Source: Nakamurella leprariae (GTDB lineage: Bacteria; Actinomycetota; Actinomycetes; Mycobacteriales; Nakamurellaceae). Taken from it: 64,000 bases of DNA. The stretch covers positions 62,001 to 126,000 of the forward strand of contig NZ_JAERWK010000005.1 in assembly GCF_016918035.1 (NCBI RefSeq), read 5' to 3'. The first letter of the stretch is position 1. Each line of letters opens with the position of its first letter. Below the pieces are notes generated by a model. It was not told the DNA's origin and did no database searches. It saw only the letters and a program-made list of their open reading frames with translations. Made by a program: the position numbers and the translations under genes. Shown piece by piece: positions 16,495 to 25,495 of the stretch.

Positions 16495-16749
16495 ATGACC
16501 GCTCCCGCCGACGCCGCCCGCGTCGTCCTGCACACTCGCGTCGACTGTCACCTGTGCGCCGAGGCGCGCGCGGTCGTCGGCCGCGTCTGCGCCGACATCG
16601 GCGAGCCGTGGGTGGAGGTGGACGTCGACAGCGACCCGGAGCTGCAGGCCGAATACGGCGACCGGGTCCCGGTGGTGGTGGTCGACGACGTCGATCACGC
16701 CTGGTACGAGGTCGACCCCGACCGGCTGCGACAGGCGCTCACCGGATGA
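16495..16749 (+). CDS. Glutaredoxin-like protein
   Basis: The 84-residue protein is a compact thioredoxin-fold protein of the glutaredoxin family with the active site DCHLCAEA (CxxC, near residues 18-21). It begins with a beta strand (VVLHTRVDC) and has the cis-proline loop DRVPVVVVDD near residue 57. Similar small proteins lie next to the rex/hem cluster in other actinobacteria. The partner and substrate are unknown; in organisms without glutathione it may act with mycothiol or directly on protein disulfides. It is a single-gene unit that converges on the 16777 gene. Confidence 0.88.
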   Translation: MTAPADAARVVLHTRVDCHLCAEARAVVGRVCADIGEPWVEVDVDSDPELQAEYGDRVPVVVVDDVDHAWYEVDPDRLRQALTG

Positions 16750-16776
16750 CCGGGACCGGCCGGTCCTGACCGGCGT

Positions 16777-19092
16777 TCAGAACAGGTCGTCGTCGGTGTC
16801 CGCGCGACCGCGCTCGCGACGGTCGTCGGTGGCCGGCAGCCGACGGCCCAGCTCGTCCAGCGACGAAGCGGTCTCGGGCTCCGTCTCGGGCGCGGCCCCC
16901 GGGGCCGGCTCGGTCCCGGTCTCGGTCTCCGTTGCGGACGCCGTCCCCGCCCCGGTCGATGCCGACTCCGCCGTGCCGCCGGCGGGCGGCAGATCCGGCT
17001 CCGGCGTGGTGGTCGGCGGCTCGGCCGGGGTGTCGGCGGTCCGGCGGCGGCGCTCCCGCCTGCGCCGCTCGGACGGCGGCGCAACGCTCGACGCGGTCGA
17101 CCCGCGCTCCCCGGTTCCGGGGTCGCCCGCGTCCTGAGCGGGCTCCACAGGGGCGGGCACCAGGGTCAGCCGACGGACGGACTCCGGTCGGCGCCGGGAC
17201 CGACGCCGGACCTCCGTCCGGTCCACCCGCCCCAGTTCGGTGTGCGGCAGCTGGTCGACGGTGATCACCGCGGTCGGCCGCTTGAACGCGGGCAGCCGCT
17301 CGGCCAGCCAGCCGGTGAGGGCGTCCACGTCCAGCTCGGCGCCCGGCTCCGGCACCAGCACGGCCACCAGGGCGGCCCCGCCCGACGCGGCCGGATCGCC
17401 GTCGGGAGCCGGCGCGTCCAGGCTGATCAGTGCGGCCTCGTGCACCGCTGGGTGTTCGAGCAGCACGTCCTCGACCTCGGACGGCCAGACGGTGAACCCG
17501 GCCACGGTGACCGTCTCGGCCGCCCGGTCGACCAGCACCAGGGTGCCGTCGTCGTCCAGGTAGCCGAGGTCGCCGGTGACGAACCAGCCGTCATGGTCGG
17601 GCCCGTCCTGACCGTCCGGCCAGTACCCGGAGAACAGGGTGGGCGACCAGACCTGGATCGGGCCCAGCTCGTCGTCCACGTCGATGTCCGCACCGAGCTC
17701 GTCCAGCCCGACCCGCTCGGCCGGCGCGGCCGCCGGGTCGGGTGGCTCCGCAGCGCCGCCGTCCGTGACCGGGTCGGGGTCCGCGACGACGACCGGGCGG
17801 TCCTCGCCGGCCGGGTCCGCGGGTCCCTTCGCGGCCGGCGTGTCGACCCGGTCCCGCGCGCCGTGCGCCGGCTCCACCGGGTCGGCGGCGCCGACGATCC
17901 GGATCCGCACTCCCGGCACCGGCCGGCCGACCGCCCCCGCCCGACGGTCGTCCGGGATCCCCCGTCCCGCGTCCGGACCTGGGTCCGGAGCGCTGCCGTC
18001 CGGCACCGGGACCACCGAGAGTTCCTGCGACAACCCGGCACTCGGCCGGGCGGCGGTGCTGACGATCACGCCGCAGGTCTCGGTCAGGCCGTAGCCGCGG
18101 TGCACCGGCCGGCCGGTCACCGACCGGGCCAGATCCCGGTCGATCTGGTCGAGCGAGGCCGTGTTCGTGGTCATCGCCCGGACCGATCCCAGCGCCGACT
18201 CGGCGTCGGGATGGGTGAACAGGCGGTGGTACAGCAGCGGGGCCCCGGGGAGGATGGTCACCAGCTCCCGCCGGATCAGCTCGAGCACCCCGCCGGGATC
18301 CTCCGGGCCCACGTCCGCCGGCACCAGCACGGCCGTCCCGCCGACGGCGGCCACCGGCAGCAGGGCGTGCGCCCAGCCGGTCAGGTGGTGCAGCGGGGTG
18401 GCCTGCAGGGCGCGGTCCCCCGGCTGCCAGACCCCGGGCAACCGGCCGGCCAGCTCGACCGCGGCCAGCACCGCCCGATGCGACACCATCACCGGCCGGT
18501 GCCCGCGGTTGGCCCGGGCCAGCAGGACCAGGTCCTCCCCACCGGCCGCCGCCGGCACCGGAGCGGGCACCGGTCCCGACCACCACGCCGTCACCTGATC
18601 CGGATCGAGCCGGTGGCGCTGCAGGTCGTTCCGGTCCAGGCCCGATCCGTCCCCGTCCGGGCTGACGTCGTCCGGTCCGGCCAGCACAGCGGACGCGTCG
18701 ACCAGGTCGGCGATGGCCGCGGTGTCGCCGCGGCCCGGTGCGATCGGGACCGCCACCAGGCCGGCCCGGGCGGCAGCGAACAGGACGAGCACCAGGTCCT
18801 CGGTGGAGGGCAGCGCGACGACGATCCGGTTGCCCGGGCGCAGCCCGGCCCGGGCCAGCGCGACGGCGGCCCGGTCGGCCGCGACGTCGAGCTCGGTCCA
18901 GGTCACGCTCCGGGCCACCCCGGCCAGCGCGGTCAGGCCACCGGTGCGGCGGGCCGCCTCGCGCAGCAGATCGGCCACGTTGCGGCGGTCGACACCGTCC
19001 GCAGCGGCGTCGGCATGGGCGCCGGCTCCAGGGCCGGCGACCCGGTCCACGTCGGCGGGCTCGGCATCGGCGGCTTCGGACAGGCTGGACAC
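16777..19092 (-). CDS. AMP-binding (acyl-CoA synthetase-like) protein, probably inactive
   Basis: The 771-residue protein has the ANL fold: an N-terminal domain with YGLTETCG (334-341), TGDLGYLD (506-513) and a C-terminal domain (WPSEVEDVLLEHPAVHEAAL). Two elements needed for catalysis are missing. The P-loop A3 (normally YTSGTTGxPK) reads LARANRGHRPVMVSH at about 191-205, and the A10 lysine is an arginine (ELGRVDR, about 619-625). A Pro/Asp-rich insert (about 365-465) interrupts the domain, and the tail from 640 on is low-complexity, first basic (RRRRERRRRT), then acidic, ending in DDDLF. It may bind a ligand or a partner rather than make a thioester. Single-gene unit. Confidence 0.8.
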   Translation of the reverse strand: MSSLSEAADAEPADVDRVAGPGAGAHADAAADGVDRRNVADLLREAARRTGGLTALAGVARSVTWTELDVAADRAAVALARAGLRPGNRIVVALPSTEDLVLVLFAAARAGLVAVPIAPGRGDTAAIADLVDASAVLAGPDDVSPDGDGSGLDRNDLQRHRLDPDQVTAWWSGPVPAPVPAAAGGEDLVLLARANRGHRPVMVSHRAVLAAVELAGRLPGVWQPGDRALQATPLHHLTGWAHALLPVAAVGGTAVLVPADVGPEDPGGVLELIRRELVTILPGAPLLYHRLFTHPDAESALGSVRAMTTNTASLDQIDRDLARSVTGRPVHRGYGLTETCGVIVSTAARPSAGLSQELSVVPVPDGSAPDPGPDAGRGIPDDRRAGAVGRPVPGVRIRIVGAADPVEPAHGARDRVDTPAAKGPADPAGEDRPVVVADPDPVTDGGAAEPPDPAAAPAERVGLDELGADIDVDDELGPIQVWSPTLFSGYWPDGQDGPDHDGWFVTGDLGYLDDDGTLVLVDRAAETVTVAGFTVWPSEVEDVLLEHPAVHEAALISLDAPAPDGDPAASGGAALVAVLVPEPGAELDVDALTGWLAERLPAFKRPTAVITVDQLPHTELGRVDRTEVRRRSRRRPESVRRLTLVPAPVEPAQDAGDPGTGERGSTASSVAPPSERRRRERRRRTADTPAEPPTTTPEPDLPPAGGTAESASTGAGTASATETETGTEPAPGAAPETEPETASSLDELGRRLPATDDRRERGRADTDDDLF

Positions 19093-19304
19093 GGTCCCAT
19101 TGTTCCCGCCCGTGCCGACGCTCCGTCACCGCCCACACCGGTCCCGCTGTCCGGGCGGGTGCCCGGCGTCCCGACCGCCGGCGCAGCTGCGCTCGGTGAC
19201 GCCTCCCGCGGCGTCGACGCCGGGGATGTCGGGATCGGGGCCGATACTGTGGTGGACCGCGTTGGGGTGGACGAGCGGCTCCGTCGACGAACCAGGGGGC
19301 GAGT

Positions 19305-20258
19305 GTGACGCGAGGCAGGTCGCGGCTGTTCGGCGCCCGCGCCGGGCGGACCGAGATCGCCGGGGAGGCCTCGGCCGAGGCCGCCTACCAGGCCGCCCAC
19401 GGGGAGCACAGCACCGCCGGGACGCCGGGGGGCCTGGAGACCACCGGCGACCTCGAACCGCTGGAGCCGGCCCCGGCGACCCCGCCGGTCACCGACCTGA
19501 CCGCCGGTGCCTTCTTCGACGTCGACAACACGATCATGCAGGGCGCGTCGGTCTTCCACTTCGCCCGCGGTCTGGCCGCCCGCGACTTCTTCTCCACCGG
19601 CGACCTGCTCCGGTTCGCCGCGCGGCAGGTCCGGTTCCGGCTGTCCGGCGAGAACCTGCACGACGTGTCCGACGCCCGGGAGCAGGCGTTGTCGTTCGTG
19701 GCCGGCCGGCAGGTGTCGCAGATCGTCGAGCTCGGCGAGGACATCTACGACGAGCTGATGGCCGACCGCATCTACCCGGGCACGCTGGCCCTGGCCCGTC
19801 AGCACCTGGCCGCCGGGCAGCGGGTCTGGCTGGTCACCGCGACCCCGAGCGAGCTGGCCCAGATCATCGCCCGCCGGCTCGGGCTGACCGGCGCCCTGGG
19901 TTCGGTGTCCGAGGTGGACGGCGACACCTACACCGGCGCGCTGGTCGGTGAACTGCTGCACGGTCCGGCCAAGGCGGCTGCGGTGCGGGCGCTGGCTGCC
20001 CGCGAGGGCCTGGACCTGCGCCGCTGCACCGCCTACTCGGACTCGGTGAACGACGTTCCGATGCTGTCGGTGGTGGGCACGGCCGTGGCGGTCAACCCCG
20101 ACGCGGCGCTGCGTGACGTCGCACGCCGACGCAACTGGCAGATCGTCGATTTCCGCACCGGCCGCAAGGCCGCCCGCATCGGACTGCCGTCGGCGCTGGC
20201 GGTCGGCCTGGCCGGCGGCGGTGCCGTGGTGGCGCGGCGGTTGATCCGGCCCCGTTGA
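19305..20258 (+). CDS. HAD-superfamily (subclass IB) phosphatase
   Basis: The 317-residue protein has the HAD motifs FFDVDNT (nucleophile Asp near residue 71), VTATP (motif II) and [11 protein letters not shown] (motif IV). It resembles the SerB-like HAD-IB hydrolases that are often placed next to lysophospholipid acyltransferases in actinobacteria, as here. Whether the substrate is phosphoserine or a lysophospholipid intermediate cannot be read from the sequence. Residues 1-60 are low-complexity. A C-terminal hydrophobic stretch ([20 protein letters not shown]) could touch the membrane. The GTG start follows AGGGGGC. It converges on the acyltransferase gene. Confidence 0.88.
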   Translation: MTRGRSRLFGARAGRTEIAGEASAEAAYQAAHGEHSTAGTPGGLETTGDLEPLEPAPATPPVTDLTAGAFFDVDNTIMQGASVFHFARGLAARDFFSTGDLLRFAARQVRFRLSGENLHDVSDAREQALSFVAGRQVSQIVELGEDIYDELMADRIYPGTLALARQHLAAGQRVWLVTATPSELAQIIARRLGLTGALGSVSEVDGDTYTGALVGELLHGPAKAAAVRALAAREGLDLRRCTAYSDSVNDVPMLSVVGTAVAVNPDAALRDVARRRNWQIVDFRTGRKAARIGLPSALAVGLAGGGAVVARRLIRPR

Positions 20259-20289
20259 TCAGCGCTGACCGGGCGGCTGACCGGGCGGC

Positions 20290-21195
20290 TCAACCCAGGA
20301 ACGGGTGACCGCGCCGCAGCAGCAGTCGGTACAAGGTCTGCTGGATGGTCTCCCGCACCCGGTCCGTCAGGCCGAACACCACCATGGGGTCGTCGGCGGC
20401 CCCGTCGGGCAGGTCGTCGGTCGGGATCGGCTCGCCGAACTCGATGATCCACTTGCTGGGCAGCGGCACCGCCCCCAGCGGTCCGAGCAACGGGAAGAAC
20501 GGCGTCACCGGGAAGTACGGCAGACCCAGCGCGCGGGCCAGCGGCTTGAGATTCCCGATCATCGGGTAGATCTCCTCGGCGCCCACGATGGACACCGGGA
20601 TGATCGGCACCCCGGCCTGCACGGCGGCGCTGACGAAGCCGCCACGGCCGAACCGCTGCAGCCGGTACCGCTGGGTCCAGGCCTTGCCCACGCCCTTGAA
20701 GCCCTCTGGGAACACCGACACCAGTTCACCGGCGGCCAGCAGCCGCTCGGCATCGGGGTTGCAGGCCAGCGTGTTGCCGCCGCGCCGGGCCAGGGTGCCC
20801 AGCACCGGGAGGTCGAACAGCAGGTCGGCGGCCAGCACCCGCACCACGCGGTGGGCCGGGTGGTGTTCCCGCACCGCGACCGCGGTCATCACGGCGTCGA
20901 TCGGGACGGTGCCGGAATGGTTGGCCACCAGCAGCGCCGCACCGGTCATGGGCAGGTGCTCGAGCCCGAGCGCCTCGACCCGGAACCAGCGCTCGAACAG
21001 CAGCCGCAGGGGCGGCAGCAGGACGGAGTCGGTGAAGTCGGCGTCGTAGCCGAACTCGTCCACCTGGTAGTCACCGGTCAGCCGGCGCCGGGCGAACGCC
21101 AGCGCGTCGGCCAGGGTGTCGCGCCACCCACCGCCGGCGGTCGGGATCGGCTCGTCGAGTCGCTCGGACTCGGCGCGGGGCTGGTGGGCGGTCAT
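20290..21195 (-). CDS. Lysophospholipid acyltransferase family protein
   Basis: The 301-residue protein belongs to the PlsC-like acyltransferases of glycerolipid synthesis. The catalytic block is VANHSGTVPIDA near residue 92, where His and Asp form the active pair, and the substrate motif is FPEGFKGVG near residue 161. Further family features are GRGGFVSAAVQAGVPIIPVS and GAEEIYPMI. It is likely a cytoplasmic-face membrane protein. The start overlaps the epimerase stop by ATGA (21192-21195), and the same pair is adjacent in mycobacteria, so the two probably act in one lipid pathway. The acyl acceptor is unknown. Confidence 0.9.
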   Translation of the reverse strand: MTAHQPRAESERLDEPIPTAGGGWRDTLADALAFARRRLTGDYQVDEFGYDADFTDSVLLPPLRLLFERWFRVEALGLEHLPMTGAALLVANHSGTVPIDAVMTAVAVREHHPAHRVVRVLAADLLFDLPVLGTLARRGGNTLACNPDAERLLAAGELVSVFPEGFKGVGKAWTQRYRLQRFGRGGFVSAAVQAGVPIIPVSIVGAEEIYPMIGNLKPLARALGLPYFPVTPFFPLLGPLGAVPLPSKWIIEFGEPIPTDDLPDGAADDPMVVFGLTDRVRETIQQTLYRLLLRRGHPFLG

Positions 21196-22361
21196 CGGCT
21201 GTGTCCTCGGGTCAGGCGACCCCGGCGGACGCCGGGTGCGTGGCCGTCGATGCCGATCAGGTGCCGGGCCGGACGGGTGGATCGGGCCCCCTCGGGCGAG
21301 CCGGCCGGGGCCGGGCGTGACACCGGCGCGGGCCGGGCACCGGCCAGGTCGGCCAGTCGCACCTCGGCGGACCGGACGGCGGCGGCGGGCAGCACCGGCG
21401 GCAGCGACCGGGCGAAGTCGTCGAACGCCTCGGTGGTGGACATGCGGGGCGTGAAGCCGATCTCCCGGTGCAGACGTTCGGTGTCCATCACCCGCGGCCG
21501 GGTCAGATCCCGCAGTTGGGCCGGGGACAGGTTGCGGACACCGACCAGCCGGGCCACCGCGGCCAGGGACCGCAGGCCGGTGAGCGGCACCGGGACGGGG
21601 ATGCGGCCGGTCCGGTGCACCGCCTGGTGCAGGGTCAGCACGCCCTCACCGGCGACGTTCACCGCCCCGGAGAAGTCGCCGAGCACCAACCGGTGCAACA
21701 GGGCCACCGCGTCCAGCTCGTGCAGCACCTGCAGCCGCGGATCCCGACCCAGCGGCACCGGCACCAACGGCGACAGCGAGAAGTACCCGGTGAAGGGAGT
21801 CCGCACGGACGGCCCGACGACCTCGGCCAACCGCGGGACGGCGACCCGGACGTCGGGCCGGCGACGCATGAAACCGCGGACGTAGCCCTCCATGTCGGTC
21901 GCGTCGCGGGCGGCGCCGGCGCCACCGAGCACCTCGGCGTCGGCCTCGCCGAACACGGCCGGGTCGCGGGTGGAGCCGCCGTAGACCGCGGCGGTCGACC
22001 GGACGATCAACGACCGCACCGATGGGGCCCGCTGGCAGGCGGCCAGCAACTGCATGGTGCCCAGGACGGTCGTCTCGAAGGTGGCGCCGGCCGGGACCCG
22101 GGCACTGGGCGGCGGCGTCAGCCCGGCGGCGTGGACGACGGTGTCGACACCGGCCGCCTCGATGACCCGGTGGACCACCGGGTTGCGCAGGTCGACGCGG
22201 GTGAACTCGGCCCGACCCAGGCGGGCGCGGGCCGCGGCGTCGGGCGACACCGCGTCCACGCCGATGACCTTCTCGACCCGGGGATGCCGGGCCAGTTGGC
22301 CGGCGAGCGCGGAGGCGACGAACCGGCTGACCCCGGTGACCAGCACCACGGATCCCGCCAC
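21192..22361 (-). CDS. NAD-dependent epimerase/dehydratase family protein
   Basis: The GTG at 22361 behind GGAGG gives 389 residues of an extended short-chain dehydrogenase. The Rossmann start VVLVTGVSRFVASALAG departs from the usual GxxGxxG. A YxxxK motif is not clear: STAAVYGGST is present, but the lysine is replaced near MEGYVRGFMRR. Many actinobacterial relatives next to acyltransferases share this look, so a redox reaction cannot be assumed. The C-terminal 60 residues are Pro/Ala/Arg-rich. It forms a coupled pair with the acyltransferase gene and lies downstream of the bS22 gene. Confidence 0.85.
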   Translation of the reverse strand: MAGSVVLVTGVSRFVASALAGQLARHPRVEKVIGVDAVSPDAAARARLGRAEFTRVDLRNPVVHRVIEAAGVDTVVHAAGLTPPPSARVPAGATFETTVLGTMQLLAACQRAPSVRSLIVRSTAAVYGGSTRDPAVFGEADAEVLGGAGAARDATDMEGYVRGFMRRRPDVRVAVPRLAEVVGPSVRTPFTGYFSLSPLVPVPLGRDPRLQVLHELDAVALLHRLVLGDFSGAVNVAGEGVLTLHQAVHRTGRIPVPVPLTGLRSLAAVARLVGVRNLSPAQLRDLTRPRVMDTERLHREIGFTPRMSTTEAFDDFARSLPPVLPAAAVRSAEVRLADLAGARPAPVSRPAPAGSPEGARSTRPARHLIGIDGHAPGVRRGRLTRGHSR

Positions 22362-22392
22362 GTCGCCCTCCGATCGATCGCCGGCCGACCGG

Positions 22393-22494
22393 TTACTTGC
22401 CGGCCTTGCGGCGGGCCACCCGGGTCTTGCGCAGCAGCTTGCGGTGCTTCTTCTTGGCCATCCGCTTGCGCCGCTTCTTGATGACAGAACCCAT
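22393..22494 (-). CDS. 30S ribosomal protein bS22 (AURKAIP1/COX24 family)
   Basis: This 33-residue, extremely basic protein matches bS22, a small-subunit protein seen in mycobacterial ribosome structures. The whole chain from [11 protein letters not shown] to RVARRKAGK fits the family. The ATG at 22494 is preceded by AGAGG. The frame stays open upstream, but that part is unrelated. A TAGGAT box at 22609-22614 is a good -10 candidate, giving a leader of about 100 nt. The gene lies between the excisionase-type HTH gene and the epimerase, as in M. tuberculosis. Confidence 0.93.
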   Translation of the reverse strand: MGSVIKKRRKRMAKKKHRKLLRKTRVARRKAGK

Positions 22495-22608
22495 GGACAA
22501 CCTCTTGACGATCGTGCCGCGCAGAGCGGACGGCGATGACGGGCACGGTGCGTCACCGGCCCCTGGACCAGCCACAGCACGGCCGGAACGGCGCCTGCGG
22601 ACCGCAAC

Positions 22609-22614
22609 ATCCTA
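22609..22614 (-). promoter_or_regulatory. Probable -10 box of the bS22 gene
   Basis: TAGGAT on the minus strand lies about 115 bp before the ATG. The same hexamer stands before lsr2. No clear -35 element is seen. Confidence 0.4.
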
Positions 22615-22682
22615 GCCGCCGCGGGCGAGGGCGCGCCCCGGTCGCAGCGGCCGGACCATGCGGGCCTGACGTCGCGGCGCGG

Positions 22683-23093
22683 TCAGCCCGCGTCGTGGAA
22701 CGCCGATTGCAGGTACGCGTGCACGGCCCGCTCGGGCACCCGGTAGGAGCGTTTGACGCGCAGGGCCGGCAGCTCCCCGGCGTGGACCATCCGGTAGACG
22801 GTCATCGGCGAGACGCGCATCAGCCGGGCCACCTCGGAGACGGTGAGGAACTTCAGCGTGGCCAGGTCCGGTTCCTCCGCCGAGCGCCGTGGCGGGCCGG
22901 GTTCTGCCCGGGTGGTCGCGCTCCGGCCGGTGGTGTCCGGTCCCGGTCCGTTCCGGTCGGTGGACGCCGACCGCCCCCGGGTCGGCTGAGCACCCGGCAC
23001 GGGGGTCGACGCGGCGGTCGACCCAGCGGTCGACGGAGCCGTCGACGGCTGCTCCGGCCAGCTGTCCCCGCCCGGATCTGTCGATCCGTGCAT
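22683..23093 (-). CDS. Excisionase/BldC-type helix-turn-helix DNA-binding protein
   Basis: The 136-residue protein has a Thr/Pro/Ser-rich first half (residues 1-72) and a C-terminal DNA-binding domain of the MerR-like excisionase family (LKFLTVSEVARLMRVSPMTV, then GELPALRVKRSYRVPERAV). Such proteins sit before the bS22 gene in many actinobacteria. The target is unknown. The ATG at 23093 follows AGAGG with a 6-nt spacing. A TAGAGT at 23167-23172 could be its -10 box. The disordered N-terminus is longer than in the mycobacterial homologue. Confidence 0.88.
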   Translation of the reverse strand: MHGSTDPGGDSWPEQPSTAPSTAGSTAASTPVPGAQPTRGRSASTDRNGPGPDTTGRSATTRAEPGPPRRSAEEPDLATLKFLTVSEVARLMRVSPMTVYRMVHAGELPALRVKRSYRVPERAVHAYLQSAFHDAG

Positions 23094-23166
23094 GGAATGC
23101 CTCTTCCGCGCACGGTCCGCGCCGCGGGCTTCCCCTCCCGCAGCTCGACGGCCGTGCTCGGTCCGA

Positions 23167-23172
23167 ACTCTA
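23167..23172 (-). promoter_or_regulatory. Probable -10 box of the excisionase-type HTH gene
   Basis: TAGAGT on the minus strand, about 74 bp before the ATG, in a locally AT-richer stretch. No -35 element is evident. Confidence 0.35.
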
Positions 23173-23267
23173 TCCTCCCTGGTCGGCGGGCGACGATGCC
23201 CGGATCGGGCGGCTCCCGGCGCCGACCCGGCGGACCGGTGCGCGGGGCGCAGGCCGGCGCGGACCGG

Positions 23268-24095
23268 TCAGCCGGCCGTCGGTCCGTCGATCCGGTGCGC
23301 CCGGCCCAGGTCGCGGGAGCGCAGCGCGGCCGCCTCGATGGCGGTCAGCAACGCGGCCCGCACCCGGTGGTTCTCCAGCTCGCGGATGGCGGCGATGGTG
23401 GTGCCGCCGGGCGAGGTCACCGCCTCCCGCAGCGCGACCGGGTGGTCGCCGGTCTCCCGCAGCATGGCTGCCGCGCCCACCGCCGACTGGATGATCAGTT
23501 CGGTCGACACCCCGCGGGGCAGGCCGAGCAGGATACCGGCGTCGATCATCGCCTCGACCAGGAAGAAGAAGTAGGCCGGGCCTGACCCGGACAGGGCGGT
23601 CGCGGCGTCCTGCTGGCCCTCCGGCACCCGCAGCACCCGACCGACCGACCGCAGCAGTTCCTCGGTCAGCTCCAGGTGCTCAGGCTGCGCGTGCGAGCCG
23701 CCGGACACCACGCTCATCGCCTCACCGACGACCATCGGGGTGTTCGGCATCACCCGGACCACCGGGACCCCGGCGGGCAGCCGCGCCTCGTACAGCGCCG
23801 TCGGCAGCCCGGCGGCCAGCGAGACGACCAGCGTCGACGGAGCCAGCACCGGCGCCAGCGAGTCCAGCAGCGGCTCGATGTCCTGCGGCTTCACCGCGAC
23901 GACGACGACGTCCGCCGCGGCAGCCGCGGCAGCCGCGTCCAGGGCCCGCACGCCGTGGCGCTGCGCCAGCTCCTGCGCCCGCTCGGGCGACCGGCGGCTC
24001 ACGATCAGGTCGGCCGGGTCGCGGCCCGCACTGATCAGGCCGGACAGCAGCGCCTCGCCGATCTTGCCGGCACCGAGGATGGCGATCGTGGTCAT
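23268..24095 (-). CDS. proC: Pyrroline-5-carboxylate reductase
   Basis: ProC catalyses the last step of proline synthesis, reducing pyrroline-5-carboxylate with NAD(P)H. The 275-residue protein starts at ATG 24095 with the dinucleotide-binding motif IAILGAGKIGEALLSGL. It also shows VVVAVKPQDI, VVRVMPNTPMVVGEA near residue 110, and the P5CR signature region ALSGSGPAYFFFLVEAM followed by VTSPGGTTIAAI. An alanine run (residues 53-62) replaces a loop. It is a stand-alone gene with 98 bp to ispDF. Confidence 0.96.
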   Translation of the reverse strand: MTTIAILGAGKIGEALLSGLISAGRDPADLIVSRRSPERAQELAQRHGVRALDAAAAAAAADVVVVAVKPQDIEPLLDSLAPVLAPSTLVVSLAAGLPTALYEARLPAGVPVVRVMPNTPMVVGEAMSVVSGGSHAQPEHLELTEELLRSVGRVLRVPEGQQDAATALSGSGPAYFFFLVEAMIDAGILLGLPRGVSTELIIQSAVGAAAMLRETGDHPVALREAVTSPGGTTIAAIRELENHRVRAALLTAIEAAALRSRDLGRAHRIDGPTAG

Positions 24096-24193
24096 GCCGG
24101 TCAGCGTCCCACGAGCCGACCGCCCGACCGAATCGGTTGTCGCACAGCCGATCTCGGTGGCAGTCTCGCCGCCGGACCCGGGCTCGGCGGCGG

Positions 24194-25423
24194 TCAGGAC
24201 GGGCGGCGCACCAGGAGCGCGGTGGCCAGCGCCGCGCGACCCTCGCCGCGACCGGTCAGCCCCAGCCCGTCCGTCGTGGTGCCCGCCACCGAGACCGGCG
24301 CGCCGAGCGCCGCACCGAGCACCTGCTCGGCCTCGGCCCGGCGGGGCGACAGCCGGGGTGTGTTCGCGACGACCTGGACGGACGCGTTCAGCACCCGGAA
24401 CCCAACGGCCTCCACCCGGCGCCGGACCTCGGCGAGCAGCCGGACCCCGGCCGCGCCGTGCCACTGCGGATCGTCGGTGCCGAACACCGCGCCCAGGTCG
24501 CCGAGCCCGGCCGCTCCCAGCACCGCGTCACACACCGCGTGGGCGGCGACGTCACCGTCGGAGTGGCCGGCGCACCCGTCGACCCCGTCGAAGAACAGTC
24601 CGGCGAGGTGGCACGGCCGTCCGACCTGCACGGGATGCACGTCCGTCCCGGTGCCCACCCGCAGATCGGGTGCGGAGTCGCCCTGGGCCATCCGCTGCGC
24701 CTCCGCCAGGTCCGCCGGTGTGGTGATCTTGAAGGCGGCCCGGTCGCCGGGCACCACATGCACCGGCAGCCCCAGCGCCTCGACCAGCCCGGCATCGTCC
24801 GTCACGGAGCCGGCCCCCGGGCCGATCCCCAGGCCCGCGGCCCCGACCAGCCCGTGGGCCCGGGTGAGCACGTCCGGCCTGAAGCCCTGCGGAGTCTGCA
24901 CGAGCCGCAGCGACGAACGATCGACCACGCCGACGACCGTGCCGTCGGCCGTGACACTGCGCACGGTGTCGGCCACCGGCAGCACCGGGACGACCGCCGG
25001 GTGGCCGGCCCGGACCGCGGCCACCACACGCTGGACGACCTCGGGCGGGGTGAACGGACGGGCTGCGTCGTGCACCAGCACCACGTCCGGGACCGGCAGG
25101 GCGGATCCGGCATGGTCAGCGGCCTGGTCAGCGGCATGCACCGCGACGCGGGCTGCGGCGGCCACGGAGGCCACCCGGTCGTCCCCGCCGACGACCAGGA
25201 CGGCCGGCCCCTCGGCGCCGAGCCACTCGGCCAGGTCCTCGCGAGCCCGGTCGAGCATGTCCGCCGCGACCGCCACCACGACCCGGTCCACGCCGGCGTC
25301 GAGCAACCCCCGCACACTGCGCTGCAGCAGACTGCTCGATCCGACGCGGACGAACGCCTTGGGCTCGGCCCGGCCGAGCCGGATCCCCAACCCGGCCGCC
25401 GGCACCAGGGCCACGACCGTCAT
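24194..25423 (-). CDS. ispDF: Bifunctional IspD-IspF enzyme of the MEP isoprenoid pathway
   Basis: The 409-residue protein joins two enzymes. Residues 1-245 are 2-C-methyl-D-erythritol 4-phosphate cytidylyltransferase ([29 protein letters not shown]). Residues 252-409 are 2-C-methyl-D-erythritol 2,4-cyclodiphosphate synthase ([31 protein letters not shown] with the zinc-binding Asp and His, and [14 protein letters not shown]). Many actinobacteria keep the two genes separate but adjacent; here there is no stop or linker gap between them. ATG 25423 lies 72 bp after the carD stop, in the same direction. Confidence 0.96.
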   Translation of the reverse strand: MTVVALVPAAGLGIRLGRAEPKAFVRVGSSSLLQRSVRGLLDAGVDRVVVAVAADMLDRAREDLAEWLGAEGPAVLVVGGDDRVASVAAAARVAVHAADQAADHAGSALPVPDVVLVHDAARPFTPPEVVQRVVAAVRAGHPAVVPVLPVADTVRSVTADGTVVGVVDRSSLRLVQTPQGFRPDVLTRAHGLVGAAGLGIGPGAGSVTDDAGLVEALGLPVHVVPGDRAAFKITTPADLAEAQRMAQGDSAPDLRVGTGTDVHPVQVGRPCHLAGLFFDGVDGCAGHSDGDVAAHAVCDAVLGAAGLGDLGAVFGTDDPQWHGAAGVRLLAEVRRRVEAVGFRVLNASVQVVANTPRLSPRRAEAEQVLGAALGAPVSVAGTTTDGLGLTGRGEGRAALATALLVRRPS

Positions 25424-25495
25424 CGGCACATCCCGCGGGTGGTCATCACCGGCGGCGCCGTCCACGGATCCACGACAGCGGACCGCCGTCGCGGA

